A stretch of 64,000 bases of DNA from Arthrobacter crystallopoietes (GTDB taxonomy: Bacteria > Actinomycetota > Actinomycetes > Actinomycetales > Micrococcaceae). The notes beneath the pieces were generated by a model that worked only from the letters and a program-made list of their open reading frames with translations, did no database searches and was not told the DNA's origin. Positions 33,794 to 41,660 of this stretch are shown piece by piece. Location: the NCBI RefSeq assembly GCF_017603825.1, contig NZ_CP072014.1, forward strand, positions 1,984,001-2,048,000, given 5' to 3'. Position numbers and translations under genes: made by a program. Within the stretch, counting starts at the first letter, position 1, and every line of letters starts with the position of its first letter.

Positions 33794-34747
33794 GTGCACG
33801 AGCTGACGGCACTGGAGCAGCAGATCGTCACTGCACTTCAAATCGACCCGCGCGCGTCGTGGCGGAAAATCGCCTCGGTCCTCAGGGAACCCGAGCGGAC
33901 CGTCGCCCGCCGGGGGAGCGAACTGCTCGAGTCCGGAATCGTCGGCGTGCTCGGGATCCGCTTGCGGCCGACACCGGTCCTGGTTGAAATGCGTTGCGCC
34001 CCGGGGACGGCGCGGGTCGCAGTCCAGGCGATGGCTCAACGAGCGGATACTTCCTTCGTCTATATGGTCACGGGTACTGCGGACTGCCTGGCCGAGATCC
34101 TCACCGACCGTGACCGGCTGCATTCTGCGCTGGCCGATGAGCTGCCCGGAATTGCCGGGCTCCAGCATGTCAACACCTACCCGATACTGCGCTACTTCAA
34201 GACTCTGCGGGCCTGGCAGCCCGGACCGCTCACTGTTGAGCAGCGTGCCGCACTGCAGCCCGTCCCGCTCAGGGATCCGGCAGTGTTCGGCGAATACCCG
34301 GAGATGACCAAGGCAGACGATCAGATAGCCACGGTGCTGTGCGAGGACGGGCGGGCGTCCTTCGAAGCCATTGCCCGGCGGGTGGGAGTCTCCGAGGCAA
34401 CGGCACGGCGGCGCACCGAGTGGCTGCTTGAAACCAACACCGTACACCTGCGCGCCCTGGTCGAGCCGGCAGCACTGGGACTGCCGGTCGAGGCCTTGTT
34501 ATGGATCAAAACCAGCCCCGCCCAGCTCGAAACGCTTGGGCAGCGCTTGGCGGCGCTGCCGGAGACACGGTACGTGGCTGCGATTACGGGGGACTACCAG
34601 ATCCTTGCGGACGTCACCGTGGCGAACAACCAGGCACTCTATGACTTCACCAGCAGCGGCGCCTGGACCGCCGACGTTGCCCAGATCAGCACGTCGCTGC
34701 TGCTGCATGCGCGCAAGCGCGGCGGCCGCCTCACACCCGGGAAATAG
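33794..34747 (+). CDS. Lrp/AsnC-family regulator with two tandem units
   Basis: This 317-aa protein holds two winged-helix plus AsnC-ligand units. The first is at about residues 1-150 (LEQQIVTALQIDPRASWRKIASVLREPERTVARR). The second starts near 175 (ADDQIATVLCEDGRASFEAIARRVGVSEATARRR). Each is followed by an AsnC ligand-binding segment (VTGTADCLAEIL; ITGDYQILADVTV). The double form acts like a preassembled dimer. The GTG at 33794 has AAGGGAG upstream. A perfect 11-bp tandem repeat lies just downstream before the DUF5058 gene. A paralogue sits at 53888. Confidence 0.9.
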   Translation: MHELTALEQQIVTALQIDPRASWRKIASVLREPERTVARRGSELLESGIVGVLGIRLRPTPVLVEMRCAPGTARVAVQAMAQRADTSFVYMVTGTADCLAEILTDRDRLHSALADELPGIAGLQHVNTYPILRYFKTLRAWQPGPLTVEQRAALQPVPLRDPAVFGEYPEMTKADDQIATVLCEDGRASFEAIARRVGVSEATARRRTEWLLETNTVHLRALVEPAALGLPVEALLWIKTSPAQLETLGQRLAALPETRYVAAITGDYQILADVTVANNQALYDFTSSGAWTADVAQISTSLLLHARKRGGRLTPGK

Positions 34748-34813
34748 CAAAACTGCGATCCCGGTGACGCTATCAGCCGCAACTACATCCGGCGGTAGTG
34801 CCTCATGGCGGAA

Positions 34814-34835
34814 TTTGGCAGATTTTTGGCAGATT
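34814..34835 (+). repeat. Perfect 11-bp tandem repeat, candidate operator
   Basis: TTTGGCAGATT occurs twice without a gap (34814-34824 and 34825-34835), and a degenerate third copy lies just upstream. One repeat per helical turn puts equal faces on one side of the DNA. It lies 89 nt before the DUF5058 start and after the AsnC regulator gene. Confidence 0.5.
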
Positions 34836-34923
34836 CCGTCACCTATTGCTTTGTGCAGGCTGAAAGCCGCATTGTGGTTCCAACAAGAAACCGCTTGAGA
34901 CACACATCACATCTTGAGGAACC

Positions 34924-35688
34924 ATGTCACCCACAACCTCCAGCATTGTCTCCGCCGCCGGCGAATCCACTGACATTCTGGCCGTAGCAAACATGCCAGT
35001 GCTGTGGATCTGCGCAGCCGGCGTGTTCGCCGTGATCCTTATCCAGTCCGTCATCTATATGAAGGCCGCCCGCAAAGCCGCCCCGGCGGCCGAGATCACC
35101 GGCCCGGAGCTCAAGACCGCCTTCCGGTCCGGCGCGATTGCCGCCATCGGCCCGTCCCTCGCCGTCGTCATGGTGGCCATTGCGCTGCTGGCGGTCTTTG
35201 GTACACCCGCCGTGCTGGTCCGGATTGGCCTGATCGGCTCGGCTGCCTACGAGACCGGCGCGGCGAGCATCGCAGCCGGTAGCGCCGGGGCCGAACTCGG
35301 CGGACCGACCTACACCCAGAACGTCTTCGCCATCGCCTTCTTTGCCATGAGCATGGGCGGCGCGATGTGGATGCTGGCGACTCTGATCCTGACTCCGTTG
35401 ATGAAACGCGGCGGCACCAAGCTGGCCAAGGTCAACCCGGTTGCCATGTCGATTGTCCCCGGCGCCGCCCTGCTCGGTGCGTTCATCGCCTTGGGCGTCG
35501 CCGAGGTGCCCAAGTCCATGATCCACGTCTATGCACTGCTCACGTCCGCCGCTGTGATGGGCCTGTGCGCGGCAGTGGGCCGTAGCCGGAAACGTGCCTG
35601 GCTGCGCGAATGGGGCCTGGGTTTCGCCATCGTCGCCGGTCTAGTAGTGGCCTACATGGCGCACACAGCCGGAACCCCCGTCGCCTGA
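34924..35688 (+). CDS. DUF5058 membrane protein
   Basis: This 254-aa protein has six to seven hydrophobic helices and matches the DUF5058 pattern: PVLWICAAGVFAVILIQSVIYMKAARKAA, FRSGAIAAIGPSLAVVMVAIALLAVFGTP, GLIGSAAYETGAASIAAG and FAIAFFAMSMGGAMWML. Function is not established. It is followed by a second membrane protein (37-nt gap) and an M20 amidohydrolase, so the two proteins may form a transporter for a peptide-like substrate. GAGGAACC precedes the ATG. Confidence 0.85.
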   Translation: MSPTTSSIVSAAGESTDILAVANMPVLWICAAGVFAVILIQSVIYMKAARKAAPAAEITGPELKTAFRSGAIAAIGPSLAVVMVAIALLAVFGTPAVLVRIGLIGSAAYETGAASIAAGSAGAELGGPTYTQNVFAIAFFAMSMGGAMWMLATLILTPLMKRGGTKLAKVNPVAMSIVPGAALLGAFIALGVAEVPKSMIHVYALLTSAAVMGLCAAVGRSRKRAWLREWGLGFAIVAGLVVAYMAHTAGTPVA

Positions 35689-35725
35689 TCCGCCGCCCTA
35701 CCGGAACGCTCTTAAGGAACGCACA

Positions 35726-36460
35726 ATGTCTGCAACCAGCATCCCTACTCCCATCACAGCGGCCGAGGCCGAATCGGATCTTGCCGAATTCGACCGCACT
35801 ACGTCCCGTTGGGGACGCCTGACCATGATCGCGGGCCTCATCCTCTCGGTGGCCGGGCCGCTGTACCTGGTCTTCTTCACCGGCCTGGACATCAGCGCGG
35901 CCCAGCTCTGGACCGCCTTTGCGGCCGTGGCCGCCGTGTTCGCCATCATCTGGATTGTCGAACCGGTCACCTATTTCCCGATCCTCGGGCCTGCCGCGAT
36001 GTACCAGGCCTTCATGATCGGCAATATCTCCAGCAAGCTGCTTCCTTCGGCCCTGATCGCGCAGACCCGGATCGGCGCCAAGCCCGGCACCCGGCGGGGT
36101 GACTTCGCCGCCGTCGCCGCTATCTGCGGTGCCGCAGCAATCCACCTGGTCTCGCTGGCACTGTTCGTCGGCGTCCTTGGCACCTGGCTGATCAGCATCA
36201 TCCCGGTCGAGATCATCGACGTTGCCCGGCTCTACGTTCTTCCGTCGGTGTTGGGGGCGGTCATCGTCCAGGCGATCCTCACCATCAAGCAGTTGCGGAT
36301 CACCATCATCGCCGTGGCCATTGCACTGTTGGTCCAGTTCGTCCTGTTGCCGCTGGTCCCGGCCATCGCCTTCCTGACCACCGGTATCGCCGTGATCGGA
36401 ACCATTGTCGTTTCCTGGCTGGCCCGCGACCGTAAGCCCGCTGCCGCCGTCGAGAATTAG
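35726..36460 (+). CDS. Polytopic membrane protein, partner of DUF5058 protein
   Basis: This 244-aa protein has six or seven membrane helices (LTMIAGLILSVAGPLYLVFF, WTAFAAVAAVFAIIWIVEP, LVSLALFVGVLGTWLISII and others). The central segment VTYFPILGPAAMYQAFMIGNISSKLLP has polar and Gly residues inside the membrane region, as in transporters. I do not recognise a named family, but the pairing with DUF5058 looks purposeful. It sits between the DUF5058 gene and an M20 amidohydrolase, with 24 nt to the latter. Confidence 0.75.
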   Translation: MSATSIPTPITAAEAESDLAEFDRTTSRWGRLTMIAGLILSVAGPLYLVFFTGLDISAAQLWTAFAAVAAVFAIIWIVEPVTYFPILGPAAMYQAFMIGNISSKLLPSALIAQTRIGAKPGTRRGDFAAVAAICGAAAIHLVSLALFVGVLGTWLISIIPVEIIDVARLYVLPSVLGAVIVQAILTIKQLRITIIAVAIALLVQFVLLPLVPAIAFLTTGIAVIGTIVVSWLARDRKPAAAVEN

Positions 36461-36484
36461 ACCCTTAGAACTACAGGAGAAATG

Positions 36485-37732
36485 ATGAGCAACACCCTCG
36501 ACGCCGTGGTGCAGACCGCCGGGCTTGGCCTCACGCAGCAGCAGCAAGCGCAGCTGCACGAACTCTACCGGCACCTCCATGCCCATCCGGAACTGTCCAT
36601 GCAGGAGCACCGGACGGCGGAATTCATCGAGCAGCAGTTGGACGGGCTGGGCATTGAGAACTTCCGTTGCGGCGGCACCGGTGTGGTGGGCATACTGCGC
36701 AACGGCAACGGCCCCGTCGTCGGCTTCCGCGCCGATACCGACGGCTTGCCGATCAAGGAAGATACGGGTCTGGATTACGCCAGCACGGACACCGGCATCC
36801 TGCCGGACGGCACCGAGGTCCCGGTGATGCACGGCTGCGGCCACGACACCCACACCGCGGTGCTGCTGACCGTTGCCCGCATGTTTGGGGAGTCTCGAGA
36901 GGCGTGGGCCGGGACTTTGGTCCTGATCTTCCAGCCTGGTGAGGAGACCGCCGCCGGGGCGGCCGCCATGGTGGCCGACGGTCTGTGGGAGCGCGCCCCG
37001 AAACCGGAGATTGTCTATGGCCAGCACGTCATGCCCGGGCTCGCCGGGACGGTCTCGCTTTCGGTCGGCAACGCCATGGCCATGGCAGACTCGCTCAAGG
37101 TCACCGTGCACGGACGCCAGTCCCACGGATCACAGCCGCAGGATTCCATCGATCCGGTCGTCCTGGGTGCCCATATGGTGGTCCGGCTGCAGACGATCGT
37201 CTCGCGCGAACTGGATCCCCGGCAGGCTGCCGTGGTCACCGTCGGTACTTTCCACGGCGGGCTGAAAGAGAACATCATCCCCGCGTCCGCGGAGTTCACC
37301 CTGAACATCCGTACCTTCGATGACGGTGTCCGTGCCCAGGTGCTCGCCGCGGTACGGCGCATCGTCTCGGCCGAGGCTGCCGCCTCCGGAGCGCCCGAGC
37401 CGGAGATCGAGGAACTGTACACCTTCCCGGCCTGCTACAACGAGCCCGCCGAGGCCGAAGGCTTGGCCGAGGTGCTGCGGGGCGCGATCGGGCAGGACGC
37501 GGTCTCCGTAGTGCCGGCGCTGATGGGCAGCGAGGACTTCGGCCATCTGGCCGCAGCCATCGATGTCCCGGCCGTGTACTGGTTCTTCGGCGGCCACTCC
37601 GCGGAAGTAGTGAACGGCGACGGACCGGTACCAATGAACCATTCCCCGTTTTTTGCCCCGGTGATGGAGCCCACGCTCTCCACCGGCGTCAAGGCCGCTG
37701 TGGCAGCTCTGCGGTCGCGGCTTGGGCGCTAA
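36485..37732 (+). CDS. M20-family amidohydrolase
   Basis: This 415-aa metallo-hydrolase is of the hippurate/IAA-amino-acid hydrolase group. It has metal ligands in MHGCGHDTHTAVLL, catalytic Glu in FQPGEETAAGAAAMV, later ligands in YGQHVMPG and the C-terminal NHSPFF, and a lid domain with HGRQSHGSQPQDSIDP. It splits N-acyl amino acids. Two ATGs lie at 36482 and 36485; the second has better spacing from AGGAGA. Together with the DUF5058 pair it may import and hydrolyse an acyl-amino acid. Confidence 0.9.
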   Translation: MSNTLDAVVQTAGLGLTQQQQAQLHELYRHLHAHPELSMQEHRTAEFIEQQLDGLGIENFRCGGTGVVGILRNGNGPVVGFRADTDGLPIKEDTGLDYASTDTGILPDGTEVPVMHGCGHDTHTAVLLTVARMFGESREAWAGTLVLIFQPGEETAAGAAAMVADGLWERAPKPEIVYGQHVMPGLAGTVSLSVGNAMAMADSLKVTVHGRQSHGSQPQDSIDPVVLGAHMVVRLQTIVSRELDPRQAAVVTVGTFHGGLKENIIPASAEFTLNIRTFDDGVRAQVLAAVRRIVSAEAAASGAPEPEIEELYTFPACYNEPAEAEGLAEVLRGAIGQDAVSVVPALMGSEDFGHLAAAIDVPAVYWFFGGHSAEVVNGDGPVPMNHSPFFAPVMEPTLSTGVKAAVAALRSRLGR

Positions 37733-38274
37733 GCCCGGGTTCTAAATAACGACGACGGAGGGGCGGGCTTCTGCGGAAGCCCGCCCCTCCGTCGGCTCCA
37801 GGCCATCAGCAGCGCGGTCAACACGGCGGCAGCCAGATGGAAATGGAGCATCAGCATGACGTACTCCGAGTGGGGCCCGGCATGCTCGGCAGAGGCAGTG
37901 ATCGAGGCCGCCAGTTGCGCAGGGTCCACCTCCGAATGATGTGGGTGGGATGGTCCTGAGGATGAGACTGCCGACAGACCTGCCGCTGCCGGCCGTGCGG
38001 CAAAGGCCTCGAAAGCCAGATGCAGCACCTGCTGTGCAACGCCGGCGGCAAGGACAAGCGTCCAGGCCGGGGCGCTGACGCGGGACAGCACTGTTGCGGC
38101 GAGGGTAGTCAGGGCAGTGATGGCGATAAGGACCGGAAGGGCCGGCATAGTCCCGCCCGAGGCGAGATGGGCGACCAGCGCCAGCATCATCGCCAGTCCT
38201 GCCGCCGCCAGGACAGGCACAATTCGCACCTGTTGGTTCCGCATTTCCGAAGGTCTCGTGGAAGCCCTGGCCAT
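37729..38274 (-). CDS. Small polytopic membrane protein, unknown function
   Basis: This 181-aa protein has about four membrane helices (VLAAAGLAMMLALVAHLAS, ALPVLIAITALTTLAATVL, AWTLVLAAGVAQQVLHLAF and MLMLHFHLAAAVLTALLMAW). A His-rich loop (SGPSHPHHSEVD) and further His residues in helices (VAHL, VLHL, MLHFH) suggest metal binding. I do not recognise a family. GGAGGG lies 5 nt upstream of the ATG. The last 20 or so codons run through a strong terminator hairpin, and the stop overlaps the convergent M20 stop, so the original C-terminus may have been shorter. Confidence 0.68.
   Translation of the reverse strand: MARASTRPSEMRNQQVRIVPVLAAAGLAMMLALVAHLASGGTMPALPVLIAITALTTLAATVLSRVSAPAWTLVLAAGVAQQVLHLAFEAFAARPAAAGLSAVSSSGPSHPHHSEVDPAQLAASITASAEHAGPHSEYVMLMLHFHLAAAVLTALLMAWSRRRGGLPQKPAPPSSLFRTRA
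37754..37793. terminator. 18-bp terminator hairpin with UNCG tetraloop
   Basis: GACGGAGGGGCGGGCTTC and its exact complement flank a TGCG tetraloop closed by C-G, an unusually stable RNA hairpin. On the minus strand it is followed by GTCGTTATTTAG. It lies 22 nt past the M20 stop but inside the C-terminal coding end of the opposite gene. Confidence 0.75.
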
Positions 38275-38374
38275 CGTTGCCCTCCGTACCGTTGCTGATG
38301 TTGCGGCCTGTGGGTGGTTCGGAGCCGCCGGCGCCCACGGATTGCATTCTCAGCAGGGAAAATCTGTGAACGGG

Positions 38375-38806
38375 CTACTTCTCGCCGAGGCCGCTGCGGG
38401 CGTCGCTTGGGATCAGCGGCTTTTCGCCCCGGACTTTCAGTTCCTGCACGGCCCACGTATTGCCGTCCGGGTCACTGAACCCGAAGAAGGTCCCGCCGTC
38501 GCGCTTGTCGAAAACGGTGATTTCGCTGGCCTCCACACCGCGGGAGAGGAGTTCCTCGCGGGCGGCTTTGGCATCGGAAACGACCAGCTGGAGGCCGCGC
38601 AGGGAGCCGGGCTCCATTTCGCTCTGGGCAGGCAGGTTGCCGATGACGATTGAGCAGCCCGATCCCCGCGGCGTCAGCTGGGCCACGTTCATGTGCTCAT
38701 TGACGGTGTGGTGGTCCAGGTTGAAGCCGACCTTGTCACGGTAGAACTCGATGGCGCGGTCAATGTCGGCGACCGGCAACAGCACTACTTCCAGTGTCCA
38801 ATCCAT
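38375..38806 (-). CDS. VOC-family (glyoxalase-fold) protein
   Basis: This 143-aa protein has two beta-alpha-beta-beta-beta modules: LEVVLLPVADIDRAIEFYRDKVGF, then LQLVVSDAKAAREELLSRGVE and FFGFSDPDGNTWAVQELK. The end pattern GFSDPDGNxWxxQE is typical of VOC proteins. It could be a glyoxalase, dioxygenase or ligand-binding protein; activity is unassigned. The ATG at 38806 is preceded by AAAAGGAGAT. It is the last gene of an operon with an ArsR regulator and two SRPBCC proteins. Confidence 0.88.
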   Translation of the reverse strand: MDWTLEVVLLPVADIDRAIEFYRDKVGFNLDHHTVNEHMNVAQLTPRGSGCSIVIGNLPAQSEMEPGSLRGLQLVVSDAKAAREELLSRGVEASEITVFDKRDGGTFFGFSDPDGNTWAVQELKVRGEKPLIPSDARSGLGEK

Positions 38807-38834
38807 GGCGTATCTCCTTTTCGGCGGGTGGGAG

Positions 38835-39320
38835 TTAGACGGCGGCAACCCCCGCGAGCAGTTCCTCGAGCCGATCGTAACCTTCGGACATGCCCGTTTC
38901 CATGCCATCGCTCAGATAGCGGTCGCGCGAGGTTAGATCTGGGAAGACAGAGCGCCCGGTCAACCGGGACCGTCCGCCGGGCAGATCCTCGAACGTTGTG
39001 TATTCCAAGGTCACGACATCGGGATAACCCTCGTACTCGAAGGTATTCAGGATGAACTCGTTGTCGCGGAGACTGTGGAAGATGCCGCGGAAGGCGTGTT
39101 CAATGCCGTCGCCGCGGTGCTGGACGAAGCGGAAAGATCCGCCGCTCGTGTAGTCGTGCTCCTCGATCCGGGTGGTCAGGCCGCGCGGGCCGATCCACAG
39201 CCGGTACAGCTCCGGATCGGCATGGGCACGGAAGACCTCGGCCGCCGGGTAGTCGAACTCGCGCTCGTACTCGCTGTAGGGCAGAGCTTCCGGATTGTTG
39301 AGCTTCAGTACGTTAGCCAT
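38835..39320 (-). CDS. SRPBCC (AHSA1-like) protein, second paralogue
   Basis: This 161-aa START/Bet v 1-fold protein of the AHSA1 group has EYEREFDYPAAEVFRAHADPELYRLWIGPRGL, then FEYEGYPDVVTLEYTTFEDLPGGRSRLTGRSVFP, and ends with MSEGYDRLEELLA. It probably binds a hydrophobic ligand. It aligns end to end with the next gene upstream, clearly a tandem duplicate. The ATG at 39320 is 5 nt from GGAGG; an ATG one codon earlier is too close. It is co-transcribed with the ArsR gene, as is usual for such pairs. Confidence 0.88.
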   Translation of the reverse strand: MANVLKLNNPEALPYSEYEREFDYPAAEVFRAHADPELYRLWIGPRGLTTRIEEHDYTSGGSFRFVQHRGDGIEHAFRGIFHSLRDNEFILNTFEYEGYPDVVTLEYTTFEDLPGGRSRLTGRSVFPDLTSRDRYLSDGMETGMSEGYDRLEELLAGVAAV

Positions 39321-39407
39321 CATGTCCTCCCAGCCATTGGCGGGGTGCCCGCTCAAGGCGGGCACCGTCGTCGTACTTTGTTTGTGTAGGTGGAATCAGC
39401 GCCGGAG

Positions 39408-39893
39408 TTATGCCGTCCGCGCGCCGGTGAGTAGTTCGTCCAGCCGCTCGTAGCCCTCTGTCATGCCGCCTTCCATGCCGGATTGGGCCATGCCGTCGCG
39501 GGCCTCCTGGCTGGGGTAGACGGAGTGGCCGATGAGCTTGCAGCGGCCGCCGCCGAGGTCCTCGAAGGTCATGAACTCGATGCTGACGACGTCCGGGTAG
39601 CCTCCGAACTCGAAGGTCTGGACGGCGAACTCGTTCTCGCGGACCGTGTGGAAGACGCCGGAGAAGGAGTAGGCGACGCCGTCCGGACCGGTGTGCAGGT
39701 AGCTGTAGCTGCCACCGGTCCGGAAATCGTAATGGTCGATGTCCATTTTCAGGCCGCGCGGGCCGAGCCACTGCTTGATCAGCTCCGGGTCCTTGTGGGC
39801 GCGGAAGACGTCCGCGACGGGGAAGTCGAACTCGCGCTCGTAATCGATGAACGGCATGCCTTCGGGGACGGAAAGTTTCAGTGCGTTGCTCAT
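39408..39893 (-). CDS. SRPBCC (AHSA1-like) protein, first paralogue
   Basis: This 161-aa protein has the same fold and size as its neighbour: DYEREFDFPVADVFRAHKDPELIKQWLGPRGLKMD, FEFGGYPDVVSIEFMTFEDLGGGRCKLIGHSVYPS and a MTEGYERLDELL tail. The start overlaps the ArsR stop by 4 nt (ATGA), which shows translational coupling, and AAGGAACC precedes it. ArsR/AHSA1 pairs are common in actinobacteria and their ligand is unknown. Confidence 0.88.
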   Translation of the reverse strand: MSNALKLSVPEGMPFIDYEREFDFPVADVFRAHKDPELIKQWLGPRGLKMDIDHYDFRTGGSYSYLHTGPDGVAYSFSGVFHTVRENEFAVQTFEFGGYPDVVSIEFMTFEDLGGGRCKLIGHSVYPSQEARDGMAQSGMEGGMTEGYERLDELLTGARTA

Positions 39894-40246
39894 GATGGTT
39901 CCTTGGTGATGTTGGTTTTTGCCTGGGATTGGAGCACGGCGTCGAGACTGCGGAACTGCCCTTCGCGGACCAGGCGGTACTGGTCGATCCACGCGGTGAG
40001 CGCTTCCAGCCGTGCGGGATTCAGATGGACGGGCCTTCGCTGGGCATCGCGGGTTCGCGTGACCAATTGCGCCTGCTCGAGGACCTGGATGTGCTTCGAA
40101 ACCGCTTGCTTGGTGATTTCGAAGGGCTCCGCCAGTTCGTTGACAGTGGCCGGGCCGCGGCTGAGCCGGGCAATGATGCGGCGGCGGGCCGGGTCGGCGA
40201 GGGCCAGGAAGGCCTTGTCGAGGAGGCTGTCGTCGCTGCGGTCCAT
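39890..40246 (-). CDS. ArsR-family winged-helix regulator
   Basis: This 118-aa repressor has the winged-helix core ALADPARRRIIARLSRGPATVNELAEPFEITKQAVSKHIQVLEQAQLVTRTRDAQRRPVHLN. No paired Cys metal sites are seen, so it is of the SdpR-like group rather than an arsenic sensor. It is the first gene of the SRPBCC/SRPBCC/VOC operon. A cluster of CAACC/GGTTG repeats 25-49 nt upstream of its start is the likely operator. Confidence 0.92.
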   Translation of the reverse strand: MDRSDDSLLDKAFLALADPARRRIIARLSRGPATVNELAEPFEITKQAVSKHIQVLEQAQLVTRTRDAQRRPVHLNPARLEALTAWIDQYRLVREGQFRSLDAVLQSQAKTNITKEPS

Positions 40247-40270
40247 GGCTTAGTCAACTTCTTTGTTTAT

Positions 40271-40295
40271 CAACCTATCGGTTGTTAACAACCTA
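40271..40295. promoter_or_regulatory. Predicted ArsR operator
   Basis: The perfect 14-bp palindrome GGTTGTTAACAACC (40280-40293) overlaps a second inverted repeat, CAACC-TATC-GGTTG (40271-40284). CAACCTA therefore occurs twice in direct orientation 18 nt apart. The site starts 25 nt upstream of the ArsR start codon, right for autorepression. Confidence 0.6.
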
Positions 40296-40430
40296 CGCCC
40301 GGTGCTGGAACTGGTCAAGAGGCGCAGGGAGTGCGATCCACCCGGGGCACAGTGATAGACAGCCTGCTTAATGCCTGTCTACTGTTGCAAGCAGCAGGTT
40401 CACGATTTGTTCTTGCAAGGAGGCATGGCG

Positions 40431-40667
40431 ATGTCCAGTTCCAACCCGGACCCGGAAGAAGATCACATCACGGGACTTGAACCCGGGGGCGGCGTCCCGC
40501 CCGGGGAAACACCGCCGGCGGAAGCGCAAACAAACTTGACCCAAGGGCATGCAGAAGGCGGACCCAAGAGATGGGTGCCGTGGCTTTGGCTCGGCATTAT
40601 CGGCCTGTCAGCCCTCATTGTGGCGCTGCTGTTCCTGGTCTATGCGGGCGTGCTGGCCTTCTCCTAG
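40431..40667 (+). CDS. DUF6480 small membrane protein
   Basis: This 78-aa protein starts with the conserved SNPDPEEDHITGLEPGGGVPPGETPPAE and ends with one transmembrane helix (WLGIIGLSALIVALLFLVYAGV), matching the actinobacterial DUF6480 family. Function is unknown. The ATG at 40431 is 7 nt from AAGGAGG; an ATG at 40425 is too close. An inverted repeat TAGACAG/CTGTCTA (40356-40381) lies upstream and may regulate it. Confidence 0.82.
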   Translation: MSSSNPDPEEDHITGLEPGGGVPPGETPPAEAQTNLTQGHAEGGPKRWVPWLWLGIIGLSALIVALLFLVYAGVLAFS

Positions 40668-40709
40668 CAGGTAAACCCATGAGCACGACCGCGGACCCCG
40701 GTCATCGCT

Positions 40710-41660
40710 TTACTCGCTGCCGTCCACGGCCGATTCGGGGAGGACCGGAACGTCGGGGATCGCGGCGGGATCGGTTTTCTGTGGGGCGGCCGGTGGCTTG
40801 GGCTCCGCCGGCAGGGGTAGTTTGTCTTCGCCGGGCTGGTCGTCGAGGTTCTTGGGCAGGACCTTGTCGCCGGGCAGCTCGGACAGGGGCAGACCCCGCT
40901 GGGCGCCGTCCTGGTTTGGTCTGCCGTCACGCGAAGGAACACCTTCGCTGCGTGTTGCGCCTTCCTCCTTGCCGGATGGGGATGCGCCGGACCGGGATGT
41001 GCCGGCAGCGCCGGTTCCGGATTCACCGGGCTCACGCGATTCACCGGCGTCGCCGGATTCTCCGGAGCGGGAGTCGGTGGAACCGGCGTCGCTGTCCTCG
41101 GCGGGTGCCCGCAGTTCTTTGCCGGTGTCCTCGTCCGTACCCTCGCCATCGCCCTGACCCGGGATATCGGAGGTGGTTTTCTGCACGGACGAGCCGCCGG
41201 CGTCGTTGTTGAAGAAGGAGGCCACCTGCTGGACGGTCTGGTCCGCGGCGTTGCGGAACTCGGGGCTTGCGGCCGCGACGCCGGTAACGCCGAGCCCGGT
41301 GGCGGCGGCGACGGCGACGCCGATAATGGCACCCTTGGCTGCCCGGCGCCGCGGGCGCAGGGGAGTGACCTTCGTCGACATGAAGGCGGCCAGCTCGGCG
41401 GAAGGAGGGGCGGCCTGGGCCGAACCGGCGGCGACGGCGACGCCGATCATGGCACCCTTGGCTGCCCGGCGCCGCGGGCGCAGGGGAGTGACCTTCGTCG
41501 ACATGAAGGCGGCCAGCTCGGCGGAAGGAGGGGCGGCCTGGGCCGAACCGGCGGCACGCAGTTGCAGCAGTGAGTCGTGCAACGTGTCCGAGGAGGGCAC
41601 ATCCGATTCGTCGAGCAACTGCCGGAGGAATTCTTCGTCGGTGAACGCATCGGTCTTCAT
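40710..41660 (-). CDS. Membrane protein coupled to ECF sigma factor (possible anti-sigma), with internal duplication
   Basis: This 316-aa protein has an N-terminal cytoplasmic region (TDEEFLRQLLDESD), a basic stretch LRPRRRAAKGA, one transmembrane segment (IIGVAVAAATGLGVTGVAAAS) and a long Ser/Gly/Asp/Pro-rich outer region. Its start overlaps the sigma stop by 4 nt, the usual position of an anti-sigma gene. A 41-residue segment, from GSAQAAPP to GVAVAA, is present twice in tandem; the only difference is Met versus Ile. The first copy carries a truncated hydrophobic segment. Without it the protein would be 275 aa. Confidence 0.75.
   Translation of the reverse strand: MKTDAFTDEEFLRQLLDESDVPSSDTLHDSLLQLRAAGSAQAAPPSAELAAFMSTKVTPLRPRRRAAKGAMIGVAVAAGSAQAAPPSAELAAFMSTKVTPLRPRRRAAKGAIIGVAVAAATGLGVTGVAAASPEFRNAADQTVQQVASFFNNDAGGSSVQKTTSDIPGQGDGEGTDEDTGKELRAPAEDSDAGSTDSRSGESGDAGESREPGESGTGAAGTSRSGASPSGKEEGATRSEGVPSRDGRPNQDGAQRGLPLSELPGDKVLPKNLDDQPGEDKLPLPAEPKPPAAPQKTDPAAIPDVPVLPESAVDGSE
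41304..41549. repeat. 123-bp tandem duplication inside a coding gene
   Basis: Positions 41304-41426 and 41427-41549 are identical except for one base (A at 41325, C at 41448). The unit is 41 codons, so the frame is kept. The near-identity indicates a very recent duplication or an assembly artefact. Confidence 0.9.
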
